64,000 nucleotides of DNA from Gammaproteobacteria bacterium (GTDB taxonomy: Bacteria > Pseudomonadota > Gammaproteobacteria > Pseudomonadales > Azotimanducaceae), in the NCBI GenBank assembly GCA_026708185.1, contig JAPOVK010000057.1, positions 55,046 through 119,045 of the forward strand, given 5' to 3'. Shown here piece by piece: positions 1 to 8,460 of the stretch (the first letter of the stretch is position 1; the number at the start of each line of letters is the position of its first letter). Under the pieces are notes generated by a model. The model saw only the letters and a list, made by a program, of their open reading frames with translations, was not told the DNA's origin and did not search any database. Made by a program: the position numbers and the translations under genes.

Positions 1-1951
1 CCACATCCCCCGCCAGTAGCACACGCTCACCGTTCGTCTCGATGAGCAGAACGCACGAGGCGTCGTTTCCCTCGAACGTCCGTGTCCTCGGCGGCCACAC
101 GACGCGGAACCGGACGTCGTCCCATTGCCACGTCATCCCCGCAGCGCACGGTTGCGTCGCGACCCCCGGCACGGGCTCGCCGGCCAGTACGGACACCGCT
201 TCGATGCCTGCCAACACCGACTCGGCACCCCCGACGTGATCGAGGTCGCTGTGGCTCAGGACGAGCAGGTCGACCTGATCGAGCCCGCGGCCGTGCAACG
301 CCGGCAGCACGACGCCCGAACCCGCGTCGCCACCGGTCAGAAACGCCGGACCGGCGTCGTAGACCATCGTATGACTGTGGGTCCGAACCACAACCGACGT
401 GCCCTGCCCGACGTCAAGGACTTCGACCTCCACGTGTCCGAGCGGCGTCTCCGGCGGGCCGAGCACGGGCCAAACCAACACCAGAACGACCACCGACCCA
501 AGACCGGCCTTTGCGAGCCTCGATACCGGCAGCAGGCACACCGCCGCGGCCGCTCCCCCCGCAAACAGCCACGGCGAGCCCGTGGCGATGTAGATCGGTC
601 GCAGACGATCCGCCAGGCGCAGGATCTCATCGCACCACGAGACACAGAAGTCCGCAGCCGTCAGCAGCAACTCGCCGAGCGGCAACCCGATCAGCACCGT
701 GCCGGCCAGGGCCAGCGGCACCGTGAACACCGTCACCAAGGGAACTGCCGCCAGGTTCACCAGCACGCCCAAGGGGTGAACCAGGCCGATGATCGCGATG
801 ACCAAAGGTGCGAACACAAGGGCCATGGCCAACTGGGCCTTGAGCGCGGAGAGGAGCCAGGAATCTCGTCGGCTCCTAGGCGCGAAGAAGCCCAGCAGGA
901 CCGCGACCGCGCCGAACGACAGCCAGAAGCCGGGGACGAGCGGGGCCATGGGATCCACCAGCAGGACCACCACAGCTGCGTAGCTGAACGCACCCACGGC
1001 CGAGGCCGACCGGCCACTGACGAGCGCCAGCATGCCCGCCGTGGACATGGTGAAGGCGCGCACAAGGGACAGCCCCGCCCCGGCGAGAAGGACGTAGCCC
1101 GCACCGCACAGCAACCCGCCGGCGACCGCGACCGGCTTGGAGCGCACGCCCAGAAGGAAGGCCACGCCGCGTCCGAAAAGGAAGCCGAATGCGGTGACGA
1201 CACCGACATGCAGCCCCGAGATGACCAACAGGTGCATCGTCGTCGTGCGCCGGTAGCGTTCGAGGTCGGCTCGCGGAATCGCCGCCGAGTCGCCGAGCGT
1301 CAGTGCGGCGAGGACGCCTGGGTTGACCAGCGGAAGGGCCCCGAGCCCGTCGCGCAAGCGCTCGCGTAACCGGTCCAGCATGGCGGCGGGGCCCGTGGCG
1401 TCGCCGTCGGGCCGCCCGACGGTCACGTAACCAGTGGCGATGGTCCGTTGGCGCACATGCCAGCGGCCGGCGTCGAAGCCGTGCTCGTTGGCAGCGGCAC
1501 TCGGCGGTCGCAGGCGAGCACGGAGCGACCAGTTTTCGCCGCCGCGAAGCCCTGGACCGCCAAGCCACACCAGCCGCAAGCGGCCTTCCTGCACGCAGGC
1601 GGGGACGGATGGGCCACCAACTAGGAACTCGAAGCGGTCCGCCGGCGCAGCATCCGTGCCGGGATCCGATCGGGTCGGCAAGCCAGCCACGCGCCCGGCG
1701 ATTTCAACATCGCCGCACGCGGCGTCGATCGGGGCGTGGAGGGCATCTGCGACGTTCCAGCCGGTCCAACCCAGTCCGAGCGCCGCGACAGCCACCAAGC
1801 GGAGGTGGCGGGCAGGCAACGCCAGGCCGCCGCCAATCAGCCAATAGGGCCACAGCGGCTGCGCCCAAGGCAGCCAGTGCGCGAGCACCGCGCAAGCCGA
1901 GAACACCAAAGCCCAAAGTCGGATGTCCTTTTGATCCAACATGCCCGGCAT
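1..1951 (-). CDS. comEC: ComEC/Rec2 DNA uptake channel protein (3' end outside window)
   Basis: Inner-membrane channel that carries single-stranded DNA into the cytoplasm during natural transformation. About 650 residues are visible; the C-terminus runs off the window. A hydrophobic N-terminal part is followed by the competence domain with HLLVISGLHVG (about residues 236-246) and many membrane helices. A metallo-beta-lactamase-like domain then carries DVGQGTSV and the metal-site motif LSHSDLDHVGG (about 565-575). The frame is open throughout. I chose ATG at 1951 because AAGG lies 8 nt upstream; a second in-frame ATG at 1942 is possible. It is divergent from the DUF2062 gene with about 39 nt between starts. 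ComEC beside DUF2062 is a known gammaproteobacterial arrangement. Confidence 0.93.
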   Translation of the reverse strand, partial: MPGMLDQKDIRLWALVFSACAVLAHWLPWAQPLWPYWLIGGGLALPARHLRLVAVAALGLGWTGWNVADALHAPIDAACGDVEIAGRVAGLPTRSDPGTDAAPADRFEFLVGGPSVPACVQEGRLRLVWLGGPGLRGGENWSLRARLRPPSAAANEHGFDAGRWHVRQRTIATGYVTVGRPDGDATGPAAMLDRLRERLRDGLGALPLVNPGVLAALTLGDSAAIPRADLERYRRTTTMHLLVISGLHVGVVTAFGFLFGRGVAFLLGVRSKPVAVAGGLLCGAGYVLLAGAGLSLVRAFTMSTAGMLALVSGRSASAVGAFSYAAVVVLLVDPMAPLVPGFWLSFGAVAVLLGFFAPRSRRDSWLLSALKAQLAMALVFAPLVIAIIGLVHPLGVLVNLAAVPLVTVFTVPLALAGTVLIGLPLGELLLTAADFCVSWCDEILRLADRLRPIYIATGSPWLFAGGAAAAVCLLPVSRLAKAGLGSVVVLVLVWPVLGPPETPLGHVEVEVLDVGQGTSVVVRTHSHTMVYDAGPAFLTGGDAGSGVVLPALHGRGLDQVDLLVLSHSDLDHVGGAESVLAGIEAVSVLAGEPVPGVATQPCAAGMTWQWDDVRFRVVWPPRTRTFEGNDASCVLLIETNGERVLLAGDV

Positions 1952-1990
1952 AATGCGTGCCTTCGGATGCCAATCCGCGTGGCGAACGCC

Positions 1991-2548
1991 GTGCCTCGAA
2001 AGTGGATTCGCAAGTATCTGCCGACCCAGGAGTGGATTCGTCGGCAGAACTCTCTCGGGCCTGTAAGACATCGGCTACTTGAGCCCGAACTGTGGCACCT
2101 GCACCGCCGTTCGGTCGGCGGCGCCTTCTTCATCGGCTTGTTTTGCGCCTTCGTACCGGTGCCGACGCAGATGCTCCTCGCCGCGCTGCTCGCGGTCCTC
2201 GCGCGCTGCAATCTGCCAATCTCGGTGTCGCTGGTCTGGATCACCAACCCGCTGACCTTCGCCCCCATGTTCTTCTTCGCCTACAAGCTCGGCGCGTGGC
2301 TGCTCGGCGTCGAAACCCAGGACGTCGAGTGGGTACTGTCCTGGTCGTGGGTCGGGGAGACCTTGGTGGCGATCTGGTGGCCACTGATCGTCGGTTGCCT
2401 GGTGTGCGGCTGGGTTGCCGGCCTCACCGGCGCGGTCGTCTCGCGCACGCTATGGCGGCTGCACGTGGTCCGCCGTTGGCAGCAACGTCGCGCACGACGC
2501 AAGGCCGCTGCGAGCGCAAGAGCCCGAGCGAACGGGACCCGTACCTGA
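1991..2548 (+). CDS. DUF2062 membrane protein
   Basis: Small inner-membrane protein of the DUF2062 family, function unknown, 185 residues from the GTG at 1991. The family usually begins MPR(K/R) with a basic stretch, which matches VPRKWIRKYLP. An ATG 24 nt upstream (1967) would add eight residues. The family core is clear: ELWHLHRRSV, then GLFCAFVPVPTQMLLAA and VSLVWITNPLTFAPMFF, giving two or three hydrophobic segments, then another around residues 125-150. The C-terminus is Arg/Ala-rich and probably cytoplasmic. It is divergent from comEC and convergent with lolE. Confidence 0.88.
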   Translation: MPRKWIRKYLPTQEWIRRQNSLGPVRHRLLEPELWHLHRRSVGGAFFIGLFCAFVPVPTQMLLAALLAVLARCNLPISVSLVWITNPLTFAPMFFFAYKLGAWLLGVETQDVEWVLSWSWVGETLVAIWWPLIVGCLVCGWVAGLTGAVVSRTLWRLHVVRRWQQRRARRKAAASARARANGTRT

Positions 2549-2570
2549 CACTTGGACGGATTCTGACACT

Positions 2571-2630
2571 AGGCGAGTCGCCTCGCGGCGACCCGATCGA
2601 GAACGTGGAGCATCGAACCGCCTGCGGTTC
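2571..2630. other. two short hairpins between convergent genes
   Basis: The space between the stops of the DUF2062 gene and lolE holds two inverted repeats. One is AGGCGA-g-TCGCCT (2571-2583). The other is GAACCGC-ct-GCGGTTC (2615-2630). Neither is followed by a T run on either strand, so they are not classic intrinsic terminators, though the convergent position suits transcription stop or RNA 3'-end protection. Confidence 0.4.
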
Positions 2631-2657
2631 GCCTCGATTCGCGCCCGAAGGGCGTGC

Positions 2658-3839
2658 CTACGCCGCGTGCAGTGCGGTCGCCGGATTCTCGCTGACGACG
2701 CGCAACGCCGGTGCGAGCACCGCGACGGTCGATAGCCCCAGCGACAGCAGCGCAATCACGCCGAGGTCGGCCAGGCGCACGTCGGAAGGCACTTCCGAAA
2801 ACCACGTATCCTCGATGATACTCGCGCCCACCAGGTCCAGCAGGGACGCTAGTGGCCCGGCGTTGACCGCGACCACCACGCCGACGAGGAGCCCGACGGC
2901 CACGCCGATGAAGGCCACCGCGAATCCTTGCAGGTAGAAGACAGTGACCAGCAGTCCGCGCGACGCCCCCATCGTCGCGAGCATGGCCACATCGCCGCGT
3001 TTGTCGTTGACCAGCATCGCCTGGCCCGAGACGATGTTGAAGGCGGCGATGGCGACTATCAGGGCCAGCAGCGCGAACATGATGCCCTTCTCGATCTGCA
3101 CGGCGCGAAACAGTTCTCCGTAGTCGTCGGTCCAGAACCGCGCCGTCGCTCCCGGACCCAGCGCCGTGGCAATGGCCGGTGCAAGCGTCGGCGCCTCGAA
3201 CGGATCGGCAAACCCGAGTCGCAGGCCGTCGGCGCCGGCCCGCGTCAAGCCGCGACTCACGATCTCGTCGTGGCGGACGATGCCCAAGCCCGCATCGGGG
3301 TCAGCGCCGATCTCGAACGTGCCCGCCAACTCGAACCGCTCGACCCGGGGACGCACGCCCGCTTCGCCAGGCAACGTGATCACGAGGGTGACCGGGTCAC
3401 CGACGTCGAGGCGCTTAGCCGCCGCCAGCGGCGCGCCGAGAAGAATGCCGGCCGGGATGGCCGCCAGCGCGGACTTCGCCTCGTCGCCGATCGCCGCCAA
3501 GTGCTGCAGACCTTCCGCATCGAGACCCGCGAGCGCGATGAAGTGCACCGTGCCGCCAGCGGCCAGCATGGCCTCGCCTTCGAAGAAACGGCTCACGTGA
3601 TCGACCCCTGGCACGCCGCGCAACGCATCGAGCCGGCTCGGTTGTCCGCTCTGCGACTCGACGATGGCATGGGGCACGATGCTCAAGATCCGGCCCGTGA
3701 TCTCCCGGTCGAATCCGTTCATGACGCTGACCACCACGGTCAGCGTCATCACCCCGAGCGCGAGGCCGCCGAACGACACCCAGTTGATCAGCGTGGCGTA
3801 GCCGTGGCTGCGCGCGAACAGGTAGCGGCGCGCGACCAT
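2658..3839 (-). CDS. lolE: LolE-type lipoprotein-releasing ABC permease
   Basis: Permease of LolCDE, which extracts outer-membrane-destined lipoproteins from the inner membrane and passes them to LolA. 393 residues from ATG 3839 (MVARRYLFARSHG), which fits family length and N-terminus. The frame stays open upstream to another ATG at 3935, but that extension runs through a palindromic repeat and overlaps lolD, so I reject it. One N-terminal membrane helix (LINWVSFGGLALGVMTLTVV), a large periplasmic domain (about 45-255), then three helices in the FtsX-like domain with FNIVSGQAMLVNDKRGDVAML. It is third in apbE-lolC-lolD-lolE. Order and the paralogous lolC support LolE over LolC. Confidence 0.9.
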   Translation of the reverse strand: MVARRYLFARSHGYATLINWVSFGGLALGVMTLTVVVSVMNGFDREITGRILSIVPHAIVESQSGQPSRLDALRGVPGVDHVSRFFEGEAMLAAGGTVHFIALAGLDAEGLQHLAAIGDEAKSALAAIPAGILLGAPLAAAKRLDVGDPVTLVITLPGEAGVRPRVERFELAGTFEIGADPDAGLGIVRHDEIVSRGLTRAGADGLRLGFADPFEAPTLAPAIATALGPGATARFWTDDYGELFRAVQIEKGIMFALLALIVAIAAFNIVSGQAMLVNDKRGDVAMLATMGASRGLLVTVFYLQGFAVAFIGVAVGLLVGVVVAVNAGPLASLLDLVGASIIEDTWFSEVPSDVRLADLGVIALLSLGLSTVAVLAPALRVVSENPATALHAA

Positions 3840-3873
3840 GAGCGACGTTCGCACGACCCCCAAAGCGACCCGG

Positions 3874-4623
3874 CTATCCACGTTGCGTGCGAGGGGCAGG
3901 CCCCTCGCGCTCCCGGGCTGAGGACTCAAGGCCACGCGTCTCGAGTCTGCCGTCGGCGAGCACGACCGTGCGATCCACGCGGGCCGCGATCGCAGGATCG
4001 TGGGTGACGATCACGAACGCCGTGCCCGTCGTGGGTCCCATCTCGGCCATGGTCGCCATCACGTCCTCCGCGCTGTCGCGGTCCAGGCTGCCGGTCGGTT
4101 CGTCGGCCAACACGATGGCCGGCGCGGCAGCGAGCGCCCTGGCCACCGCAACCCGCTGGCGTTCGCCGCCGGACAACTGGTGCGGGCGATGGTCCAGCCG
4201 CGCGCCGAGACGTACGCTCATCAGCAGGTCTCGGGCACGTGCCGCGGCGGTCGAGAACTTGGCGCCGCCGACGAGAAGCGGCATGGCCACGTTCTCGAGA
4301 GCGGAGAACTCCGGCAGAAGGTGATGGAACTGATAGACGAAACCCATGCGCGCGTTGCGGATTCGGGCCCGCGTCCCGGGCGATGCGGCGGAGATGCATT
4401 GGCCCATGACCTCGACGCGGCCCGAGTCGGGGTCGGCGAGCCCGGCCAACACGTGCAGCAGCGTGCTTTTGCCCGCGCCGGAACGCCCAACGATGCCGAC
4501 GCGTTCGCCCTGCGCCACTTCGATGTCGATATCCCGCAGCACTTCCAGTCGACGATCGCCCTGGACGTATGCCTTGGTGACACCGCGGGCTTGCAGCGCG
4601 GGAAAGTCGCCGTTGTCACTCAT
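3874..4623 (-). CDS. lolD: LolD lipoprotein-releasing ABC ATPase
   Basis: ATPase that powers LolCDE. 249 residues. Walker A GRSGAGKST (about 46-54), Q-loop in VYQFHHLLPEFSALEN, signature LSGGERQRVAVARA, Walker B IVLADEPTGSLD, switch His in VTHDPA. The start overlaps the end of lolC by 8 nt, indicating translational coupling. The protein is some 15-20 residues longer than usual: the last residues ([16 protein letters not shown]) are encoded by a palindromic repeat at 3889-3923, so the element seems to have been inserted at or near the original stop and supplied a new C-terminal tail. Confidence 0.95.
   Translation of the reverse strand: MSDNGDFPALQARGVTKAYVQGDRRLEVLRDIDIEVAQGERVGIVGRSGAGKSTLLHVLAGLADPDSGRVEVMGQCISAASPGTRARIRNARMGFVYQFHHLLPEFSALENVAMPLLVGGAKFSTAAARARDLLMSVRLGARLDHRPHQLSGGERQRVAVARALAAAPAIVLADEPTGSLDRDSAEDVMATMAEMGPTTGTAFVIVTHDPAIAARVDRTVVLADGRLETRGLESSAREREGPAPRTQRG
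3889..3923 (+). repeat. palindromic repeat, copy 1 (in lolD 3' end)
   Basis: A single copy of the repeat family found at six sites here. It has a perfect inverted repeat GCGAGGGGC / GCCCCTCGC separated by two bases, then GCTCCC-GGGCTGAGG. It encodes the last residues of LolD on the minus strand. The same bases would encode the spurious N-terminal extension of LolE. Confidence 0.8.
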
Positions 4624-5842
4624 GGCGCAACACCTCGGCCGGGTTCAGGTGGGCAACGCGCCACGCAGGCAGCAAGGTGGCCAGCAGGCACAGCGCCAGC
4701 GCCGTCCCGACCACGCGCGCGACATCGTCGACGGCGAACGCGACCGGCAGCGTCGTGATCAGGTACTCGCCCATCAACGGCACACCGAGGACCGCTTCGA
4801 GCCACGGGAAGCCCGCCTCGGCGATCACGCCGAGGACCAGGCCGCCGCCGACGCCTATGGCGACGCCGATGCCGGCGATGACCAGCCCCAGCACTGCAAA
4901 GGAGGTAACCGTCATGCTCAAGGGACTGCCCATCGTGCGCAGCATGGCGATGTCGCCGCGCCGCTCGTTGACCACCATCACCAAGCTCGACACCAGGTTG
5001 AATGCCGCCACGGCGATCAGCAACGACAGGAGCAGAAACAGCATGTTCTTGGTGACACCGATCGCGTTGTAGAGGTTGCCGAGCGAGGAGAACCAGCTAT
5101 GTCCGCGGACGCGGTGGGCACCGAGCACGCGAGTCACCCGGGAGCGCACCGCATCTGCCTGCAAGGGATCGTTACCTGCCACATGCAGGCCGTGCACGGC
5201 ATCGCCGAGCCGGAACAGTCGGCCGGCATCCTCTCGCGCCAGGTACGCGATCGCCCGGTCGAGTTGCGAGCCGGTGTTGACGAGTCCCGCAACCTTCAGC
5301 CTTTTCTGGCGCGCAAACGTGCCAAGAGGCGTCACCGTGGCCTCGGGCAGAACGGCGGTCACGGAATCACCGACCCAGACACCCAGGCGGCTAGCCAGAC
5401 CCACGCCCAGCACCACGTTGAAACGTCCGGCTGCGAGTGGTTCGGCGAGCTCGGCGAAGTCGAACACCCTCGAAACGCCGGCATAGCTCCCGGGGTCCAC
5501 GCCCACGAGGTTTACGCCAGCCACGCGCGTCGGCGTGGCCAACAGGGCACCGCCCTCCACCACCGCGGCGACCCCGGCGACGCCATCGACGCCCGCGACC
5601 AACGTCTCGGCGTGGCGAAAGTCGTGCAGAGGTGCGTGACCCGTCACCGTGACATGGGGAACGATCGCGAGCACACGGTCGTTCATCTCGCGCTCGAAGC
5701 CGGCGACGATGCCCTGCACGAACAACAGCACGGCCACCGAGATCGCCAAGCCCGCCAGCGACAGCACGCTGACAAAGGAGATGAAGCTCGCGCGTGAATG
5801 CGCATAGCGCAGGCCGATGTTCACGGCCAACGGTCGAAACAA
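4616..5842 (-). CDS. lolC: LolC-type lipoprotein-releasing ABC permease
   Basis: Second FtsX-fold permease of LolCDE. 408 residues when started at TTG 5842 (LFRPLAVNIGLRYAHSRASF). AAGGAG sits 8 nt upstream of this TTG, and LolC proteins normally start FRPL. The in-frame ATG at 5899 would add 19 residues with no family match. Helix 1 is FISFVSVLSLAGLAISVAVL, the periplasmic domain spans about 45-260, and there are three C-terminal helices with FNLVSSLVMVVNERRGDIAML. First of the lolC-lolD-lolE trio; apbE lies 113 nt upstream on the same strand. Confidence 0.9.
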   Translation of the reverse strand: MFRPLAVNIGLRYAHSRASFISFVSVLSLAGLAISVAVLLFVQGIVAGFEREMNDRVLAIVPHVTVTGHAPLHDFRHAETLVAGVDGVAGVAAVVEGGALLATPTRVAGVNLVGVDPGSYAGVSRVFDFAELAEPLAAGRFNVVLGVGLASRLGVWVGDSVTAVLPEATVTPLGTFARQKRLKVAGLVNTGSQLDRAIAYLAREDAGRLFRLGDAVHGLHVAGNDPLQADAVRSRVTRVLGAHRVRGHSWFSSLGNLYNAIGVTKNMLFLLLSLLIAVAAFNLVSSLVMVVNERRGDIAMLRTMGSPLSMTVTSFAVLGLVIAGIGVAIGVGGGLVLGVIAEAGFPWLEAVLGVPLMGEYLITTLPVAFAVDDVARVVGTALALCLLATLLPAWRVAHLNPAEVLRHE

Positions 5843-5955
5843 GGGATGGGCTCCTTGCGGCTGGGGCTTCGTCTTCGTAGGGCGTCGGCATCCTTGCACC
5901 TGTGGGGAGTTTTCGCAACGCGCGCCTGACGCTCAGGGCGATGGGCCAACCCGGC

Positions 5956-6969
5956 TCAAAGGTCCGCCATGGCCTCGGAACGAAGCGTCTCGAACCCCTC
6001 GTCCGTGCGCACGATGAACAACGCCGCCAAGCCAGCGTCGTCGGCGAAACGCCTACCGTCGCGTTCGCCGAGCACCATCAACGCGGTGGCGTAAGCGTCC
6101 GCCGAGCGCGCCGACTCGGCCACAACCGTGACCGACGCAAGCCGATGGCGAACGGGACGGCCCGACCGCGGGTCGATGATGTGCGCGTCGCGCCTGCCGT
6201 CGCGTTCGGTGTATTGACGGTAGTCGCCGGACGTGGCCAGGCCAGCATCGCGCAGCCTGATCGGCCCTTCGAGTTGGCCGCGGCCCGATGGCGAGTCGAT
6301 GCCAACTCGCCATGGCCCGCCCGAAGGCGCGGGGCCTGCGGCGCGAATCTCACCGCCGAATTCCACCAGGAAGGCCCGGCAGCCGGCCGCTCGAAGCACG
6401 TCTGCCAAGCGATCAACCGCGTGCCCCTTGGCGATCGCCGAGAGGTCTATCGACAGGGCGCGGTCCTTGGCCAGCGCCGGCGGGGCTAGCCGGTAACGCA
6501 GGTGGTGATGGCCGACCGACAGAAGGGCTGTGCGGATCGCGGTGTCGTCGGGCTTGTCCTGGCTCGCCGAAGCGCCGAAGCCCCACAACGCCACCAGCGG
6601 CGCGACGGTTGGATCGAGTGCCCCACCCGTCTCTTCGGCCACCGTCTTGGCAGCCGCGACGACCTCCACCAACTCCCGCGACACGGGCACCCACTCGCCC
6701 ACCGGGCCGCGATTGAAACGCATCAGTTCCGATGCCTCGTCATAGGTCGACATGCGCGTATCGATGCGCGCGAGCAAGGCGGCCACCGCGGCGTTCGGGA
6801 TCCGATCCGGGCAGTTCGCGGTAATCGCGTAGGTCGTACCCATCGCCGAGCCCGTGACCACTTCGTAGGCGCAACCGGACAGGATCACGAGACCGGCGAG
6901 CGGTCGCGCCAGGGCCCCGGCCAACTTGCGGATCGCTGCCCGCGCCGACAAACTTACGCTGCGACTCAT
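5956..6969 (-). CDS. apbE: FAD:protein FMN transferase, ApbE family lipoprotein
   Basis: Transfers FMN from FAD to Thr/Ser of target flavoproteins such as Nqr/Rnf subunits, in the periplasm. 337 residues from ATG 6969. Signal peptide with lipobox ILSGC (about 29-33). Core motifs: GSAMGTTYAI, YDEASELMRFN, DLSAIAKGHAVDRLAD, FLVEFGGEIRAAG, ATSGDYRQY and HIIDPRSGRPV. The open frame continues upstream to 8115, but that part is antisense to the hydratase gene and has no family similarity. No Nqr or Rnf gene is visible in the window, so its flavoprotein target is unknown. Divergent from the hydratase, 36 nt between starts. Confidence 0.92.
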   Translation of the reverse strand: MSRSVSLSARAAIRKLAGALARPLAGLVILSGCAYEVVTGSAMGTTYAITANCPDRIPNAAVAALLARIDTRMSTYDEASELMRFNRGPVGEWVPVSRELVEVVAAAKTVAEETGGALDPTVAPLVALWGFGASASQDKPDDTAIRTALLSVGHHHLRYRLAPPALAKDRALSIDLSAIAKGHAVDRLADVLRAAGCRAFLVEFGGEIRAAGPAPSGGPWRVGIDSPSGRGQLEGPIRLRDAGLATSGDYRQYTERDGRRDAHIIDPRSGRPVRHRLASVTVVAESARSADAYATALMVLGERDGRRFADDAGLAALFIVRTDEGFETLRSEAMADL

Positions 6970-7005
6970 TGCTCCGAACCCAACACCACTCGAGGGAAGC
7001 CTCCC

Positions 7006-7776
7006 ATGCTCGAATTCTGCAAGGTCGACAAGACCGACCACATTATGACCGTCACGCTGAACCGGCCGGAACGCCTCAACGCGCTGCACCCGCCGGCCAA
7101 TGCCGAGCTCGGCGAGGTCTTCGACGACTTCGCCAACGACGACGACATGTGGGTCGCCATCATGACCGGCGAAGGCCGGGGCTTCAGTGCGGGCAACGAC
7201 CTGCGCCACCAGGCGGAAGGCGGCGTGCGGGTGCCGACGCCACGGGGTTTCGGCGGGCTGACTTCGCGGTTCGACCTGACCAAGCCGGTCTACGCGGCGG
7301 TCAACGGCGTGGCCATGGGCGGTGGTTTCGAAATCGCCTTGGCGTGCGACGTCATCATCGCCTCCGAGAACGCGGTCTTCGCCTTGCCGGAGCCGAAGGT
7401 CGGCCTTGCAGCACTCGCGGGCGGCCTGCAACGCCTGCCGCGCCAGATCGGCTCGAAGCGCGCGCTCGGCATGATCCTGACCGGTCGTCACGTGTCCGCC
7501 CAGGAAGGCTACGAACTGGGCTTCGTCAACGCCGTGGTGCCCCACGACAAGCTCCTGGAAGAGACCCATCGCTGGGTGCAGATGACCCTCGAATGCGCGC
7601 CGCTGTCCATTCGCGCAAGCAAGGACGTGGTCTACCGCAGCCTGAGCATGGGCTCGCTGGAGGAGTCGATGGCGGTCCGCTACGACTCCGTGGCTGCGCT
7701 GTCGAGCAGCCAGGACTTCATCGAGGGGCCGCGCGCGTTCTCCGAGAAGCGGCCGCCGCGCTGGCAAGGAAGATAG
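7006..7776 (+). CDS. enoyl-CoA hydratase/isomerase family protein
   Basis: Crotonase-fold acyl-CoA enzyme, 256 residues from ATG 7006. First oxyanion-hole segment GEGRGFSAGNDL and second AAVNGVAMGGGFEIALACD are present; then FALPEPKVGLAALAGGLQRLPRQIG with the usual acidic residue. It starts LEFCKVDKTDHIMTVTLNRPERLNAL, typical of the family. Substrate and whether it hydrates or isomerises cannot be told from the sequence. It stands alone between divergent apbE and the membrane protein at 7819. Confidence 0.92.
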   Translation: MLEFCKVDKTDHIMTVTLNRPERLNALHPPANAELGEVFDDFANDDDMWVAIMTGEGRGFSAGNDLRHQAEGGVRVPTPRGFGGLTSRFDLTKPVYAAVNGVAMGGGFEIALACDVIIASENAVFALPEPKVGLAALAGGLQRLPRQIGSKRALGMILTGRHVSAQEGYELGFVNAVVPHDKLLEETHRWVQMTLECAPLSIRASKDVVYRSLSMGSLEESMAVRYDSVAALSSSQDFIEGPRAFSEKRPPRWQGR

Positions 7777-7818
7777 CTTAAGGCCTAGCCCGCTAACGCG
7801 TCCCCTGCGGCGGGTAGT

Positions 7819-8460
7819 GTGGCGGCCCACGTCCCGTACCGCGCCACCTGGCTGAACGCCCGGGTGTTGCTGGTCAACGCGCTGGCGTTCTGCGGCGGGT
7901 TCTCGATCATGTCCCTGGAACTTCTCGGCGGTCGCATTCTGGCGCCGTGGTTCGGTGGCAGCATCTATGTCTGGGGCAGCATCATCACGGTGTTCATGCT
8001 GGCCCTGTCGCTCGGCTACCTGATTGGCGGCCGACTGTCGTTGCGCGCACCCACGCTCGCCAAGTTCGGCGGCATCCTCACCGTCGCTGCCGTGATCCTC
8101 TACCCCACGGTCCATCTAGCCGAGCCCACAATGGTGTGGGTCTTCGAACGTATTGAGGATCCGCGCTACGGCAGCCTCGTCGCATCGCTCATGCTGTTCG
8201 TTGCGCCAACCGTCGTGCTAGGCGCCATCTCGCCGTACTCCGTTCGACTCCTGGTGCGCCAGCGCGAGGAGTCGGGCAAGGTCGCGGGCACCCTGTATTT
8301 CGTGTCCACCCTCGGCAGCGCTCTCGGGACGCTGGCGACGAGCTTCTATTTCGTGCTCTGGTTCGAGATCGACACCATCGTCACGTGCCTGGCGGGACTG
8401 TTGCTTGGGCTCGGCGCCCTAGCGGTTGCGGTCGGTGTCAATACGGAGGCCCCCGCGTGA
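7819..8460 (+). CDS. polytopic membrane protein, spermidine-synthase-associated type
   Basis: 213 residues from GTG 7819 with about six membrane helices. It resembles the membrane half of fused membrane/spermidine-synthase-like proteins: MSLELLGGRILAPWFGGS, WGSIITVFMLALSLGYLIGG, TLYFVSTLGSALGTLATSFY. Its stop overlaps the start of the next gene (GTGA), which encodes the matching Rossmann domain, so the pair is probably one functional unit encoded as two proteins. Substrate unknown; the start codon is the only good option upstream of helix 1. Confidence 0.8.
   Translation: MAAHVPYRATWLNARVLLVNALAFCGGFSIMSLELLGGRILAPWFGGSIYVWGSIITVFMLALSLGYLIGGRLSLRAPTLAKFGGILTVAAVILYPTVHLAEPTMVWVFERIEDPRYGSLVASLMLFVAPTVVLGAISPYSVRLLVRQREESGKVAGTLYFVSTLGSALGTLATSFYFVLWFEIDTIVTCLAGLLLGLGALAVAVGVNTEAPA

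Noticed and set aside
3840..3935. ATG 3935 as the start of lolE
   Set aside because: The extra residues derive from a palindromic repeat and overlap lolD. ATG 3839 fits the family N-terminus.
2928..4007. 359-residue plus-strand open frame across lolE/lolD
   Set aside because: Antisense to two clear Lol genes, with the Arg/His/Gln-rich composition of a shadow frame.
6970..8115. Long upstream extension of the apbE reading frame (719 residues in total)
   Set aside because: It is antisense to the enoyl-CoA hydratase gene, shows no family similarity, and the ApbE lipoprotein signal starts at 6969.
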